DNA of 5,367 nucleotides from an uncultured Bilophila sp. (GTDB taxonomy: Bacteria > Desulfobacterota > Desulfovibrionia > Desulfovibrionales > Desulfovibrionaceae): assembly GCA_902373525.1 (NCBI GenBank), contig CABKMN010000148.1, positions 1 to 5,367 on the forward strand, written 5' to 3'. Each line of letters starts with the position of its first letter. Positions within the stretch are counted from its first letter, which is position 1. This document shows positions 1 to 5,305 of the stretch, piece by piece. A program made the translations under genes and the position numbers. The notes under the pieces are model-generated. The model did not search any database, was not told the DNA's origin, and was given only the letters and a program-made list of their open reading frames with translations.

Positions 1-63
1 GGGTTTGGGGAAGGGGAGGAGAAAGCTTTTCTTCAGAAAAGTTTCTCCTCCCCTTCCCCAATC
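1..63 (-). repeat. Long G/C-rich hairpin repeat, copy 1 (beyond rlmH 3' end)
   Basis: Positions 5-31 pair with 36-61 to form a stem of about 26 bp with a single bulged G at 25 and the tetraloop TTCA (32-35). One arm is almost pure purine and the other almost pure pyrimidine. Read on the minus strand it starts with GATTGGGG 10 bases after the rlmH stop and ends with CCCCAAACCC. Copy 3 at the other end of the window has the same start, end and gap relative to its own gene. No U-tract follows the hairpin in the rlmH sense, so it is not a textbook intrinsic terminator, but it could still stop polymerase or protect the 3' end of the mRNA. The hairpin is seen directly; the function is inferred. Confidence 0.85.
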
Positions 64-73
64 TTTCTTTCCC

Positions 74-547
74 TCAATGGTGATACGGCAACCCGCGCGT
101 CAGGGACTCGGCGCGGTAAAGCTGCTCGAAAAGGACGACGCGGGCGAGCTCGTGGGTCATGGTGAGGGGGCCGAGGGCGATGGTGTGCCTCGCGGCCCGC
201 TTCACGGCGTCGTCCAGCCCGAACGCGCCGCCGATGATGAAGCAGGGACGCCGCCCGGCGTTCTCGGAAAGCTGCTCCAGAAAAGTGGAGAATTGCCGGG
301 AGGTAAAGGTCTTTCCGCGCTCGTCGAGCACCACGGGGATGTCCGCGGGCGTCAGAGCGGCGAGAATCCCCTTGCCTTCCAAAGCATTACGGTCAACAAT
401 GGGCAAGGCGGGATCGCCGTCTCTGACGATGGTTTCGGTGAACGCCCGCCAACGGACAAGCCGTTCCATGTAGTGGTCGGCGGCGGCCTTCCAGAAGGGC
501 GTCCGCAAACGCCCGACGGCAACGATACGCAACGGTTTTAACGTCAT
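74..547 (-). CDS. rlmH: 23S rRNA (pseudouridine1915-N3)-methyltransferase RlmH
   Basis: RlmH uses S-adenosylmethionine to methylate N3 of pseudouridine 1915 in helix 69 of 23S rRNA, on assembled 70S ribosomes in the cytoplasm. The product is 157 aa, the usual family length, and the whole chain is one SPOUT (trefoil-knot) domain. Visible family motifs are LDERGKTFTSRQFS (74-87), the SAM-binding loop IIGGAFGLDDAV (104-115), GPLTMTHELARVVL (126-139) and the C-terminal EQLYRAESLTRGLPYHH (141-157), which ends in the typical YHH. The frame stays open 17 codons further upstream, but those residues do not look like RlmH. The ATG at 547 has AAAGGA (557-552) four bases upstream and gives the family's normal N-terminus. 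The gene is divergent from the tsaC-like gene across 103 bases. All expected motifs are present, so the gene looks intact. Confidence 0.96.
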   Translation of the reverse strand: MTLKPLRIVAVGRLRTPFWKAAADHYMERLVRWRAFTETIVRDGDPALPIVDRNALEGKGILAALTPADIPVVLDERGKTFTSRQFSTFLEQLSENAGRRPCFIIGGAFGLDDAVKRAARHTIALGPLTMTHELARVVLFEQLYRAESLTRGLPYHH

Positions 548-650
548 GATATCCTTTCGGGGATAAATGAATGCTGCGGACAGACCGCAGCCGTGCACGC
601 TCTAGAAAGAGAGCCTTCACCTAACATCGGCAGGTCCGGGAGGCAAGCAT
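548..650. promoter_or_regulatory. Divergent promoter region between rlmH and tsaC
   Basis: This 103-base spacer must carry the start signals for two genes that are transcribed apart. It contains a perfect 7-bp inverted repeat (573-579 with 585-591, loop ACAGA) and a weaker 5-bp one (599-603 with 610-614). The first would fall in the rlmH leader if transcription starts to its right, or could be an operator. I see no convincing -35/-10 pair on either strand. The best -10-like hexamer for tsaC is TAACAT at 622-627 (4 of 6 matches), without a matching -35. Gene geometry supports a regulatory role; the exact sites are not resolved. Confidence 0.4.
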
Positions 651-1298
651 ATGACAGCATCACAGACCAACGACGTCGGCACATCGCCCTACGTCGATCT
701 GAAACTCGCGGCGGAACTCATGCTTGACGGGCATCCCGTCATCTTTCCTACGGAAACCTTCTTCGCGCTCGGAAGCCGCGCCCTCGACGCCGACGCCACC
801 GCGCGCGTCTACCGCGCCAAGCACCGCTCCACGGTGCGCCCGCTGCCCCTGATCCTCGGCAACTGGGAACAGCTCGACATGGTCGCCAAGGTCCCGGACG
901 AATTCATGCCGCTTCTGAAACGCTTCTGGCCCGGCCCGCTTTCGGTGCTTTTCCCGGCGCGGCTCCGCGTGCCCGACATTCTCACCGGCGGAACCGGGCG
1001 CGTCGCGGTGCGCCTTTCCTCGCATCCCGTAGCCCGCGCGCTCGCGGAGGCCGTGGGCGAGCCCATCACCTCCAGCAGCGCGAACATCAGCGGAACGCCC
1101 GCCGTGGTCAGCGCCGGTCAGCTCGACAAGGAACTCCTCGTCTCGGTCAGGGGCGTCCTCGACGAGCCTCCGGCCCCCGCCGGGGGCCTGCCCTCCACCC
1201 TCGTCGAACGGCTGGAAGACGGCACGCTCCATATTCTCAGGAGCGGGGCCGTCACCCCGGCGGAACTCATCGCAGCCGGATTTGAAGTGAAAGAGTAA
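651..1298 (+). CDS. tsaC: L-threonylcarbamoyladenylate synthase, TsaC/YrdC family
   Basis: The enzyme makes threonylcarbamoyl-AMP from threonine, bicarbonate and ATP. TsaD and partners then transfer the threonylcarbamoyl group to A37 of ANN-decoding tRNAs, giving t6A. The product is 215 aa, a single YrdC domain without the extra C-terminal SUA5 domain. Motifs in order: PTETFFALG (33-41; compare PTEAVFGVG in E. coli TsaC), the basic stretch YRAKHRS (54-60) followed by PLPLIL (64-69), FWPGPLSVLFP (92-102), VAVRLSSHPVARAL (118-131), the nucleotide-binding ITSSSANISGTP (139-150) and PSTLVERLEDG (181-191). GGGAGG (638-643), seven bases upstream, supports the ATG at 651. The gene stands alone, divergent from rlmH and convergent with rimO, and ends just before a strong terminator. 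Assignment to the family is firm. A YciO-like paralogue without t6A activity cannot be excluded from sequence alone, because the other t6A genes are not in view. Confidence 0.9.
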   Translation: MTASQTNDVGTSPYVDLKLAAELMLDGHPVIFPTETFFALGSRALDADATARVYRAKHRSTVRPLPLILGNWEQLDMVAKVPDEFMPLLKRFWPGPLSVLFPARLRVPDILTGGTGRVAVRLSSHPVARALAEAVGEPITSSSANISGTPAVVSAGQLDKELLVSVRGVLDEPPAPAGGLPSTLVERLEDGTLHILRSGAVTPAELIAAGFEVKE

Positions 1299-1302
1299 AC
1301 GA

Positions 1303-1328
1303 AAAGGCGAGGACATCTCCTCGCCTTT
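1303..1328 (+). terminator. Intrinsic terminator of tsaC, possibly bidirectional
   Basis: Eleven perfect base pairs (AAAGGCGAGGA, 1303-1313, with TCCTCGCCTTT, 1318-1328) close a four-base CATC loop. The stem begins four bases after the tsaC stop codon. On the plus strand an imperfect U-tract runs from the end of the stem (CTTTCTTGTTCC). On the minus strand the stem is followed by more T-rich sequence (TTTTCGTTT counting the stem end), so it could also stop transcripts that run past the convergent rimO. Confidence 0.88.
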
Positions 1329-1421
1329 CTTGTTCCTCAGCGCACCGTCCCTCAACCCGCCCACGCGGCAATCCGACGAAGGGGATTCGATACGGTCGAA
1401 AGTCGTTGAAGAGGAAGAGGT

Positions 1422-1465
1422 GGGGTTGTGGGGAACTTTCTGGAGAAAGGTTCTCCTCCCCAATC
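1422..1465 (-). repeat. Long hairpin repeat, copy 2 (shortened and imperfect)
   Basis: The core CTTTC-TGGA-GAAAG (1436-1449) is a 5-bp stem with a tetraloop, and it extends outward through AA/TT and several G:C pairs with a bulge at G1450 and mismatches. On the minus strand the element begins GATTGGGGAGGAGAA, 29 bases after the rimO stop, like copies 1 and 3, but both arms have lost a G/C block. The 16 bases 1434-1449 are identical to 5327-5342 in copy 3, read on the same plus strand. The flank and the loop therefore suggest opposite orientations, perhaps because the near-palindromic element has inverted or been rearranged. It reads as a decayed member of the same family. Confidence 0.65.
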
Positions 1466-1494
1466 TTCAATTCCTTTCCGTCCGCCCTCTCCGG

Positions 1495-2796
1495 CTAGGC
1501 GAGAGCGACCAGATCGTAGTCGCGGCATTCGACGATGTCGGCATCGACGAGCGCGCCGGGCTCGACGCCGGGGCCGCTGACGTAGACCATGCCGTCGATT
1601 TCGGGAGCCTGAAACCATGCCCGCCCGGTGTGCAGGCCGGGCCACTCGGGATGAGCCGCGTCCACGAGGATGGACAGCCGGTCGCCCTCAAACTGCGAAA
1701 GCCACTCGGCGCTGATGTCCGCCTGCGCTTCCATGAGCGAATCGCGCCGCCACTCCTTCACCCGATCCTCCACCTGATCCGGCATGACGGCGGCGGGAGT
1801 CCCCTCTTCGGCGCGGTAGGCGAACACGCCCAGATGCTGGAAGCGCACTTCCTCGATGAACGCCTGCAAGTGCTCGAAATGCTCCTCGGTCTCGCCGGGG
1901 AACCCTACCATGATGCTCGTCCGCAGGGCGGCTTCGGGAAACACGTTGCGGATGCGGTCGATGACCTCGCGGGGATTGCGGGCGAACGGACGCCCCATGC
2001 GCGACAGGATGTCGGGATGCGAATGCTGCACCGGCACGTCGAAATAGGGCACGAACGGCTTGCCCGCATCGCGCAGATACTTGAGCATGTCGTGGGTCAG
2101 ACCGGCGGGATAGAGATAAAGCAGACGGAGACGCTCAAGTCCGGACAGGGGAAAAAGGCCGTCGAGCAGCACGCGGAGGTCCTGCTTGCCGTCGAGGTCG
2201 CAGCCCCATTCCGTCACGTCCTGCGCCACGAGGTTCAGTTCCTTGACGCCCTGATCGATCAGGGTGCGCGCCTCGCGGACGATCATGTCCTTGGTGTGGG
2301 ACCGGTGCCCCCCGCGAATGTTGGGGATGGCGCAGAAGGAACAGGCATGGCGGCACCCGTCGCTGATTTTCAGCCACGCATAGGACGGCCCCGTGCTCAG
2401 GATGCGACCCGGCACGGTCGGCTCGGGCAGGCCGAGCTTGCGGGCGAGCATGGCGGGCCACGCCTCCAGATCGCTGTTGTCCAGCCACAGATCGACCTCG
2501 GGCAGTTCGGGGGCGAGGTCCTCGGCGTGGTAACGCCCCACCAGACACCCGGCGACCGCCAGCAGGGGGCGCTTGGGCAGGTCCTCGATGTCCGCGACGG
2601 CCTGCGCGATGGTGCGGACGGACTCTTCCGTGGCGGGCTGGATGAAGGCGCAGGTATTGATGAAGACCAGATCGGCCTCGTCCGGCGCGTCCACGGGGAT
2701 CAGACGCGCCCCGAGCGAACCGAGCAGCCGTTCGGTATCCACCCGGTTTTTGGGACAGCCGAGGCTTGTGGAGTAACAACGCAGGGAAACGGACAT
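1495..2796 (-). CDS. rimO: Ribosomal protein S12 methylthiotransferase RimO
   Basis: RimO is a radical-SAM enzyme with two iron-sulfur clusters that adds a methylthio group to the beta-carbon of a conserved aspartate (Asp89 in E. coli numbering) of ribosomal protein S12. The product is 433 aa, close to the 441 aa of E. coli RimO. The N-terminal MTTase domain has its three cluster cysteines, C14 (in SLGCPKN), C49 (INTCAF) and C84 (AGCLVG). The radical-SAM domain has C148, C152 and C155 in SDGCRHACSFCAIP. Further family blocks are YFDVPVQHSHPDIL (251-264) and MVGFPGETEEHF (296-307). A C-terminal TRAM-like domain spans about 370-433. SLGCPKN and the CAIP following the cluster favour RimO over the tRNA enzyme MiaB. 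An in-frame ATG at 2826 and one inside the Shine-Dalgarno region are possible, but GAGGTG (2806-2801) correctly precedes the ATG at 2796, which gives the family N-terminus. No defects are seen. Confidence 0.96.
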   Translation of the reverse strand: MSVSLRCYSTSLGCPKNRVDTERLLGSLGARLIPVDAPDEADLVFINTCAFIQPATEESVRTIAQAVADIEDLPKRPLLAVAGCLVGRYHAEDLAPELPEVDLWLDNSDLEAWPAMLARKLGLPEPTVPGRILSTGPSYAWLKISDGCRHACSFCAIPNIRGGHRSHTKDMIVREARTLIDQGVKELNLVAQDVTEWGCDLDGKQDLRVLLDGLFPLSGLERLRLLYLYPAGLTHDMLKYLRDAGKPFVPYFDVPVQHSHPDILSRMGRPFARNPREVIDRIRNVFPEAALRTSIMVGFPGETEEHFEHLQAFIEEVRFQHLGVFAYRAEEGTPAAVMPDQVEDRVKEWRRDSLMEAQADISAEWLSQFEGDRLSILVDAAHPEWPGLHTGRAWFQAPEIDGMVYVSGPGVEPGALVDADIVECRDYDLVALA

Positions 2797-3151
2797 GGAA
2801 CACCTCATCTCGTAGGAATATGACACGCGACATCAGCCGAAACGGCGGATTCCGCATCCACTCGAAAAACGAAAAAATCCGATCCGGGGCATATCCGGCG
2901 GAGCTCTTCCTTGTGCATGGCTCCGCCCGGACAACCGTCCGAACGGCGGGAGCGCCGTTCACATGCCCGCCGGCCCAAAGGAGACGGGAAGGGAAACGGG
3001 GACGCTTCTTGTAAAACGCCTTCCCCGATCCGCGCTTCCCGCAGAGCTCTGTTGACGGAGTACGGGATTGGCGGCACACTGCGCGGCGCAAGAGAACGCC
3101 ACGGAATCCGTTGGTGGTACGCAATATAGCCGCAATGCGCAAGGAGCTGAC
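2797..3151. promoter_or_regulatory. Divergent rimO/rdgB spacer with several short hairpins
   Basis: No credible gene is seen in these 355 bases: the open frames here have no recognisable motif or good start. Inverted repeats include GCGGA-T-TCCGC (2845-2855), an 8-bp stem with a 15-base loop (2897-2904 with 2920-2927), CGGAC/GTCCG (2928-2932 with 2937-2941), and a perfect 8-bp stem with a GGAG loop (2941-2948 with 2953-2960). A short A-rich stretch lies at 2864-2877. For rdgB, TTGACG (3052-3057) is a good -35, but the hexamer 17 bases on, CACACT (3075-3080), is a poor -10. For rimO, CATATT on the minus strand (2822-2817) is a possible -10 without a clear -35. The spacer probably holds both promoters and may hold a structured leader or small RNA; this is inferred. 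Confidence 0.45.
2941..2960. repeat. Perfect 8-bp inverted repeat (hairpin or operator)
   Basis: GAACGGCG pairs exactly with CGCCGTTC around a GGAG tetraloop. It follows two other short stems (2897-2927 and 2928-2941), the second of which shares G2941 and so competes with it at the edge. No T-run follows on either strand, which argues against an intrinsic terminator. It could be part of a folded untranslated RNA or a protein-binding dyad between rimO and rdgB. Confidence 0.5.
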
Positions 3152-3820
3152 ATGAGCGAACAGGCCGCCGCGCCCGACAAGGAACCCGTCACCATCGTCC
3201 TCGCCACCCGCAACAAGGGCAAGGTCCGCGAGCTGGAAGAACCGCTCCGCGCCTTCGGCCTGCGCGTGGTCGGCCTCGACGCCTTCCCCGACCTTCCCGA
3301 AGTGGAGGAAACGGGCTCCACCTTTGAAGAAAACGCCCTGCTCAAGGCCCGCGACGTTTCGCGCCGCACCGGCCTCGTCGCCATCGCCGACGATTCCGGG
3401 CTGGAAGTGGACGCGCTGGACGGCGCGCCCGGCGTGCGTTCCGCCCGCTACAGCGACGACATGCCCGATCTGCCCGGCGAAACCAAGGACGAGCGCAACA
3501 CCATGAAGCTGCTCGCGGCCCTGTCCTCCGTGCGGCTCTGGAACCGTTCCGCCCGTTTCCGCACGGTCATCGCCGTATGCACGCCCGAGGGCGACACCCT
3601 CGTCGCGCCCGGCGTCTGGGAAGGCAGCGTCGCCTGCTCCCCGCGCGGCAAAAACGGCTTCGGCTACGATCCGGTTTTCCTCGATCCCGAACTGGGGCGC
3701 ACCGCCGCCGAACTGACGCCGGAAGAAAAGATGGCCCGCAGCCACAGGGGCGGGGCTCTGCGCGAACTGCTCCGCCTCTGGCCCGCCTTCTGGGAAGGGT
3801 ATCTCCAGAAGAGAGCTTGA
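3152..3820 (+). CDS. rdgB: dITP/XTP pyrophosphatase (non-canonical purine NTP pyrophosphatase), RdgB/HAM1 family
   Basis: This enzyme hydrolyses deaminated purine nucleotides (dITP, ITP, XTP) to the monophosphate and pyrophosphate, keeping damaged bases out of DNA and RNA. It acts as a soluble, Mg-dependent homodimer in this family. The product is 222 aa, slightly longer than the usual 197-210 because of about 12 extra N-terminal residues. Motifs are ATRNKGKVRELEE (18-30, substrate phosphate binding), IADDSGLEVDAL (78-89, with the catalytic aspartates D80/D81), GAPGVRSARYS (91-101), KNGFGYDPVF (167-176, base recognition) and the C-terminal SHRG (197-200). The open frame extends 28 codons upstream, but AAGGAG (3141-3146), five bases before the ATG at 3152, fixes the start. 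It is followed, 140 bases on, by the HD gene on the same strand. No key residue is missing. Confidence 0.96.
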   Translation: MSEQAAAPDKEPVTIVLATRNKGKVRELEEPLRAFGLRVVGLDAFPDLPEVEETGSTFEENALLKARDVSRRTGLVAIADDSGLEVDALDGAPGVRSARYSDDMPDLPGETKDERNTMKLLAALSSVRLWNRSARFRTVIAVCTPEGDTLVAPGVWEGSVACSPRGKNGFGYDPVFLDPELGRTAAELTPEEKMARSHRGGALRELLRLWPAFWEGYLQKRA

Positions 3821-3849
3821 CTTTTCCGCGTCCGGCTGTGACTTTGGTG

Positions 3850-3879
3850 CTGACAAAAACCCTACTCGAAGAGTATACT
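3850..3879 (+). promoter_or_regulatory. Sigma70-type promoter for the HD-domain gene
   Basis: CTGACA (3850-3855) matches the -35 consensus at five of six positions, and TATACT (3874-3879) matches the -10 at five of six, with an 18-base spacer. Transcription would start near 3886, leaving a leader of about 75 bases. This is the best promoter match in the window. It implies that the HD gene is not solely dependent on transcription from rdgB. Confidence 0.7.
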
Positions 3880-3885
3880 GACGCC

Positions 3886-3960
3886 GACGGCGCGGACCGC
3901 GTTTTTCTGTCCGCAAGCCGAAGGCTTCGTGCCGTTATTCGACAGACAGGAGAACAGTTC
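3886..3960 (+). promoter_or_regulatory. Structured 5' leader of the HD-domain gene
   Basis: Three small stems can be drawn. CGCG-GAC-CGCG (3891-3901) is followed directly by TTTTT (3902-3906), like a very short terminator. GCGGAC (3892-3897) can instead pair with GTCCGC (3909-3914), which excludes the first. AAGCC-GAA-GGCTT (3915-3927) forms next to it. The Shine-Dalgarno AGGAG (3948-3952) is unpaired in this drawing, eight bases before the ATG. The arrangement could be a simple attenuator, but the first stem has only four Watson-Crick pairs (plus possible G:U pairs), so the case is weak. Confidence 0.35.
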
Positions 3961-5295
3961 ATGGATCAAGCCACTCTCATGGATAAAATCAAGACCGGAA
4001 CCACGCTCTGCAAGGCCATCATGCGCAACGGCTATGACGCCTATGCCATCAATGCGCCGTTGCAGGGTCTGATTTTTGAAAAAACCGGCGTATTCGACGT
4101 GGACATCGCCTGCGCCTGCGATACGGAAACCCTCTTCAAGATTTTCCCCAACGCCGTCTCCTACACCGAGGAAGGCGCGATGGCGATGCTTGAGGAAAAC
4201 GGCGTCACCCTGCGCTTCTACCCCACGGATGTGGAGGACGCCTCCCATCCCGAAGCCAGCCAGCTCCGCATCACGCCGCGCCTCACGCGCATTCTGGCCG
4301 AACTCCAGCTCAAGGGCGAACTCAAGGAATCCAACTCCTCCGATCCCGAAGCCAAGGATTTCGAAGACTTCGACAAGGCCGGAAGCGTCAAGCTCATCGG
4401 GCACCCCGGCAAGACCCTTGCCAGAAACTACCTGCTCGCCATCCGCGCGCTGCGCTACGCCGCGAACTTCGATCTGCCCGTCAACCCGCACACATGGGTG
4501 AGCATCATCCAGTCCGCCAACCGCATTCTCGACTATGTGCCCGCCCGCGAGATCATGGAAGAATGGCGCAAGGTCGCGGCGGAATCCATGTGGAAGTTCG
4601 TGCAGCTCCTCTTTGAAGCGCAGCTCCTGCACGGCCTCATGCCCGAAATCGCGGCCCTGTCCTGCATCAAGCAGGAACGCAACGACGAAGGCGACATCGA
4701 AACCGTGTTCGACCACACCATCGAGTGCATGAAGCGCTACCCCGAGGAAGGCTTCAGCATGGACTGGTACGGTACCCTCGCCACCATGTTCCACGACGTG
4801 GGCAAGCTGTACACCGCCGAGCACCTCAACGGCCACTGGACCTTCTACCAGCACCACCGCGTGGGCGCGGGCGTGACCCGCAAGATTCTGCGCCGCCTGC
4901 ACTTCACGCCCGAGGACATCGACCTGATCTGCCACCTCGTGCGGCATCACATGATGTTCCACTTCATGCTGACCGACCGCGGCATCCGCCGCTTCAAGGC
5001 CCTGCCCGAAACCGAACGGCTCATCGCCATGTGCCGTGCCGACATCAAGGCCCGCGACGGGAGCTACACCTACTTCAACCACAACAGCAAGTACCTGACC
5101 CGCGCCGAAACCGACGAGCTGCTGCTTGAGCCGCTCCTCAACGGCAACGAGATCATGGAATACACCAGCCTGCCCCCCGGACCCGCCGTCGGCACCATCC
5201 GCGACGCGCTCCTCAAGGCGCAGGTCGCCGGGGAAGTCACCGACCGCGACTCCGCCATCGCCTTCGTCAAGGACTACACCGCCCGGTTGAAGTAA
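3961..5295 (+). CDS. HD-domain protein of the CCA-adding enzyme/poly(A) polymerase family, nucleotidyltransferase motifs degenerate
   Basis: The 444-aa product has the full layout of long bacterial CCA-adding enzymes. A nucleotidyltransferase-like head (about 15-95) is followed by the RNA-binding helical region with AIRALRYAANFDLPVNPHTW (160-179), an HD phosphohydrolase domain (about 248-365) and a family C-terminal segment containing LPPGPAVGTI (404-413). HD residues are intact: H252, H278-D279 in FHDVGK, H298/H299 and H329/H330. In the head, FDVDIA keeps D46 and D48, the usual metal ligands. However, the GGxVRD motif reads NAPLQG (31-36), the RRDFTINA motif is not recognisable, and the base-selecting EDxxR reads RNYLL (155-159). 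It probably retains phosphohydrolase or phosphodiesterase activity on an RNA or nucleotide. CTP/ATP addition to tRNA is doubtful. AGGAG at 3948-3952 supports the ATG at 3961; the frame is open further upstream but overlaps rdgB. Confidence 0.88.
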   Translation: MDQATLMDKIKTGTTLCKAIMRNGYDAYAINAPLQGLIFEKTGVFDVDIACACDTETLFKIFPNAVSYTEEGAMAMLEENGVTLRFYPTDVEDASHPEASQLRITPRLTRILAELQLKGELKESNSSDPEAKDFEDFDKAGSVKLIGHPGKTLARNYLLAIRALRYAANFDLPVNPHTWVSIIQSANRILDYVPAREIMEEWRKVAAESMWKFVQLLFEAQLLHGLMPEIAALSCIKQERNDEGDIETVFDHTIECMKRYPEEGFSMDWYGTLATMFHDVGKLYTAEHLNGHWTFYQHHRVGAGVTRKILRRLHFTPEDIDLICHLVRHHMMFHFMLTDRGIRRFKALPETERLIAMCRADIKARDGSYTYFNHNSKYLTRAETDELLLEPLLNGNEIMEYTSLPPGPAVGTIRDALLKAQVAGEVTDRDSAIAFVKDYTARLK

Positions 5296-5305
5296 GCCCG
5301 AATAC

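Noticed and set aside
1330..2823. 497-codon open frame on the strand opposite rimO
   Set aside because: It is the complement of an obvious, motif-complete rimO. GC-rich codon use routinely keeps such antisense frames open, and its translation has no recognisable domain.
3068..3083. Sigma54-type promoter (TTGGCGGCACACTGCG) upstream of rdgB
   Set aside because: The GG-to-GC spacing is one base too short and the -24 element does not continue as GCAC, so it does not meet the -24/-12 consensus.
2805..3129. Small open frames in the rimO/rdgB spacer (90 codons minus, 72 codons plus)
   Set aside because: Neither has a good ribosome site or a recognisable motif, and they overlap hairpins and probable promoter sequence.
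2135..3916. 593-codon minus-strand open frame spanning part of rimO, the spacer and rdgB
   Set aside because: It crosses three unrelated regions, is rich in Arg/Ala/Gly as expected from a GC shadow frame, and shows no family motif.
3577..3960. N-terminal extension of the HD protein by 128 codons
   Set aside because: The extension runs out of frame over the end of rdgB and the promoter, is Arg-rich shadow sequence, and the ATG at 3961 has a proper Shine-Dalgarno and gives the family-like N-terminus.
3862..5082. 406-codon minus-strand open frame opposite the HD gene
   Set aside because: It is the complement of the HD-family gene, low in complexity (Val/Gly/His/Glu), with no motif or convincing start.
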